The translations under genes were made by a program, and so were the position numbers. A model generated the notes under the pieces. It was not told where the DNA came from. It worked only from the letters and a program-made list of their open reading frames with translations, and did no database searches. A stretch of DNA of 6,313 nt from an uncultured Collinsella sp. (GTDB taxonomy: Bacteria; Actinomycetota; Coriobacteriia; Coriobacteriales; Coriobacteriaceae): assembly GCA_900551605.1 (NCBI GenBank), contig URWS01000093.1, positions 1 through 6,313 of the forward strand, in the 5' to 3' direction. Below are positions 5,918-6,313 of the stretch, one piece after another. The first letter of the stretch is position 1. Every line of letters begins with the position of its first letter.

Positions 5918-6267
5918 GACAAAACACCCCACGAAAGATCGGCGCCCTGCAGACCAGCAGCCCAAGCAGAAGCGGCCATAGCACGCTTGCCATCAGGCTT
6001 AACCTCGCGCAACTCAACGGTGCCATCGGAAAGACCAAGGTAAACACGCTTGGCCTTAACGAGAACCTGACCCTCGCCAAGCGACACATCTGCCGGCTCG
6101 GCATCGAGCACGCGTACGGTCTTGCCAGCAATCACGCAACGAGCAGGCGCGGTATCGGACGAGGCCAGCACATGACGCACGCAATCAAGCGCCGCCATCT
6201 GCGGATCCAGACGCATCTCCTGCTTGGAAATCTTCGCAGCATGCGTAACGAGCGACTCATCCTGCTC
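5914..6267 (-). CDS. fmt: Methionyl-tRNA formyltransferase, C-terminal domain only (5' partial)
   Basis: Fmt formylates the initiator Met-tRNA with 10-formyl-tetrahydrofolate. Only the last 117 residues are here. The visible part starts EQDESLVTHAAKISKQEMRLD, which matches the family's segment leading into the C-terminal tRNA-binding domain, and runs through a beta-rich region (KTVRVLDAEP, GQVLVKAKRVYLGLSDGTVELREVKPDGKR) to LQGADLSWGVLS. The catalytic formyltransferase domain lies beyond the contig end. Genomic sequence stops at 6267; the frame continues into adapter and would add a false MRSSAASDVYKRQ start. The stop at 5914-5916 overlaps the rsmB ATG by 4 bases, giving the common fmt-rsmB order (often def-fmt-rsmB). 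Confidence 0.93.
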   Translation of the reverse strand, partial: EQDESLVTHAAKISKQEMRLDPQMAALDCVRHVLASSDTAPARCVIAGKTVRVLDAEPADVSLGEGQVLVKAKRVYLGLSDGTVELREVKPDGKRAMAASAWAAGLQGADLSWGVLS

Positions 6268-6313
6268 CTGTCTCTTATACACATCTGACGCTGCCGACGA
6301 TCGCATAAGTGTA
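6268..6313. other. Illumina Nextera adapter contamination at the contig end (not genomic)
   Basis: From 6268 the sequence reads CTGTCTCTTATACACATCT, the Tn5 mosaic end used in Nextera libraries. It continues as GACGCTGCCGACGA (6287-6300), the reverse complement of the Nextera Read 1 adapter. Eight bases, TCGCATAA (6301-6308), sit where the i5 index belongs; their reverse complement TTATGCGA is, from memory, index S522. GTGTA (6309-6313) begins the reverse complement of P5. The order and lengths match the library design exactly, so this is untrimmed adapter and not an insertion of transposon DNA. Confidence 0.98.

Noticed and set aside
6268..6300. Genuine Tn5-like transposon end
   Set aside because: The mosaic end is followed by sequencing adapter, an index and P5 sequence, which marks library adapter and not a natural transposon.

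Overview
The window most likely comes from a high-GC member of the Coriobacteriia, with a Collinsella-like genome as my best guess. Reasons: GC-rich codon use with AT-richer gaps, a GH13-GH77 fusion of a kind I associate with this class, and the style of the fmt-rsmB pair. No rRNA or other taxonomic marker is present, so this is an inference.

Layout, left to right. (1) Bases 1-322 (+): C-terminal end of a Lys/Ala/Pro/Thr-rich basic protein whose body lies outside the window, closed by a strong terminator. (2) Bases 323-753: an AT-rich gap of about 430 bases. It holds a large imperfect palindrome with a startless open frame on its minus strand, a possible LacI-type operator, a possible promoter, a short hairpin and two tiny ORFs chained by ATGA overlaps onto the next gene. 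(3) Bases 754-4050 (+): a 1098-residue cytoplasmic fusion of a GH13 maltodextrin-hydrolysing enzyme and a GH77 4-alpha-glucanotransferase. (4) Bases 4139-4375 (+): a small FmdB-family zinc-ribbon protein, followed by a terminator and a separate 15-bp inverted repeat. (5) Bases 4517-5917 (-): rsmB, a 16S rRNA m5C methyltransferase, translationally coupled by a 4-base overlap to (6) fmt (-), of which only the C-terminal domain is present.

The last 46 bases (6268-6313) are not genomic. They match the Illumina Nextera transposon end, Read 1 adapter, an i5 index and the start of P5, so the contig ends in untrimmed adapter. Any ORF running through this end has an artificial N-terminus.

Functionally, the fusion would break down and rearrange intracellular maltodextrin or glycogen oligosaccharides. 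fmt and rsmB are translation housekeeping genes (formylation of initiator Met-tRNA and 16S rRNA methylation). The two groups are convergent and look unrelated. I see no defence system, mobile gene, CRISPR array, tRNA or rRNA, and no convincing new multi-gene system. The most open questions are the two palindromic intergenic elements and the leader of the fusion gene.
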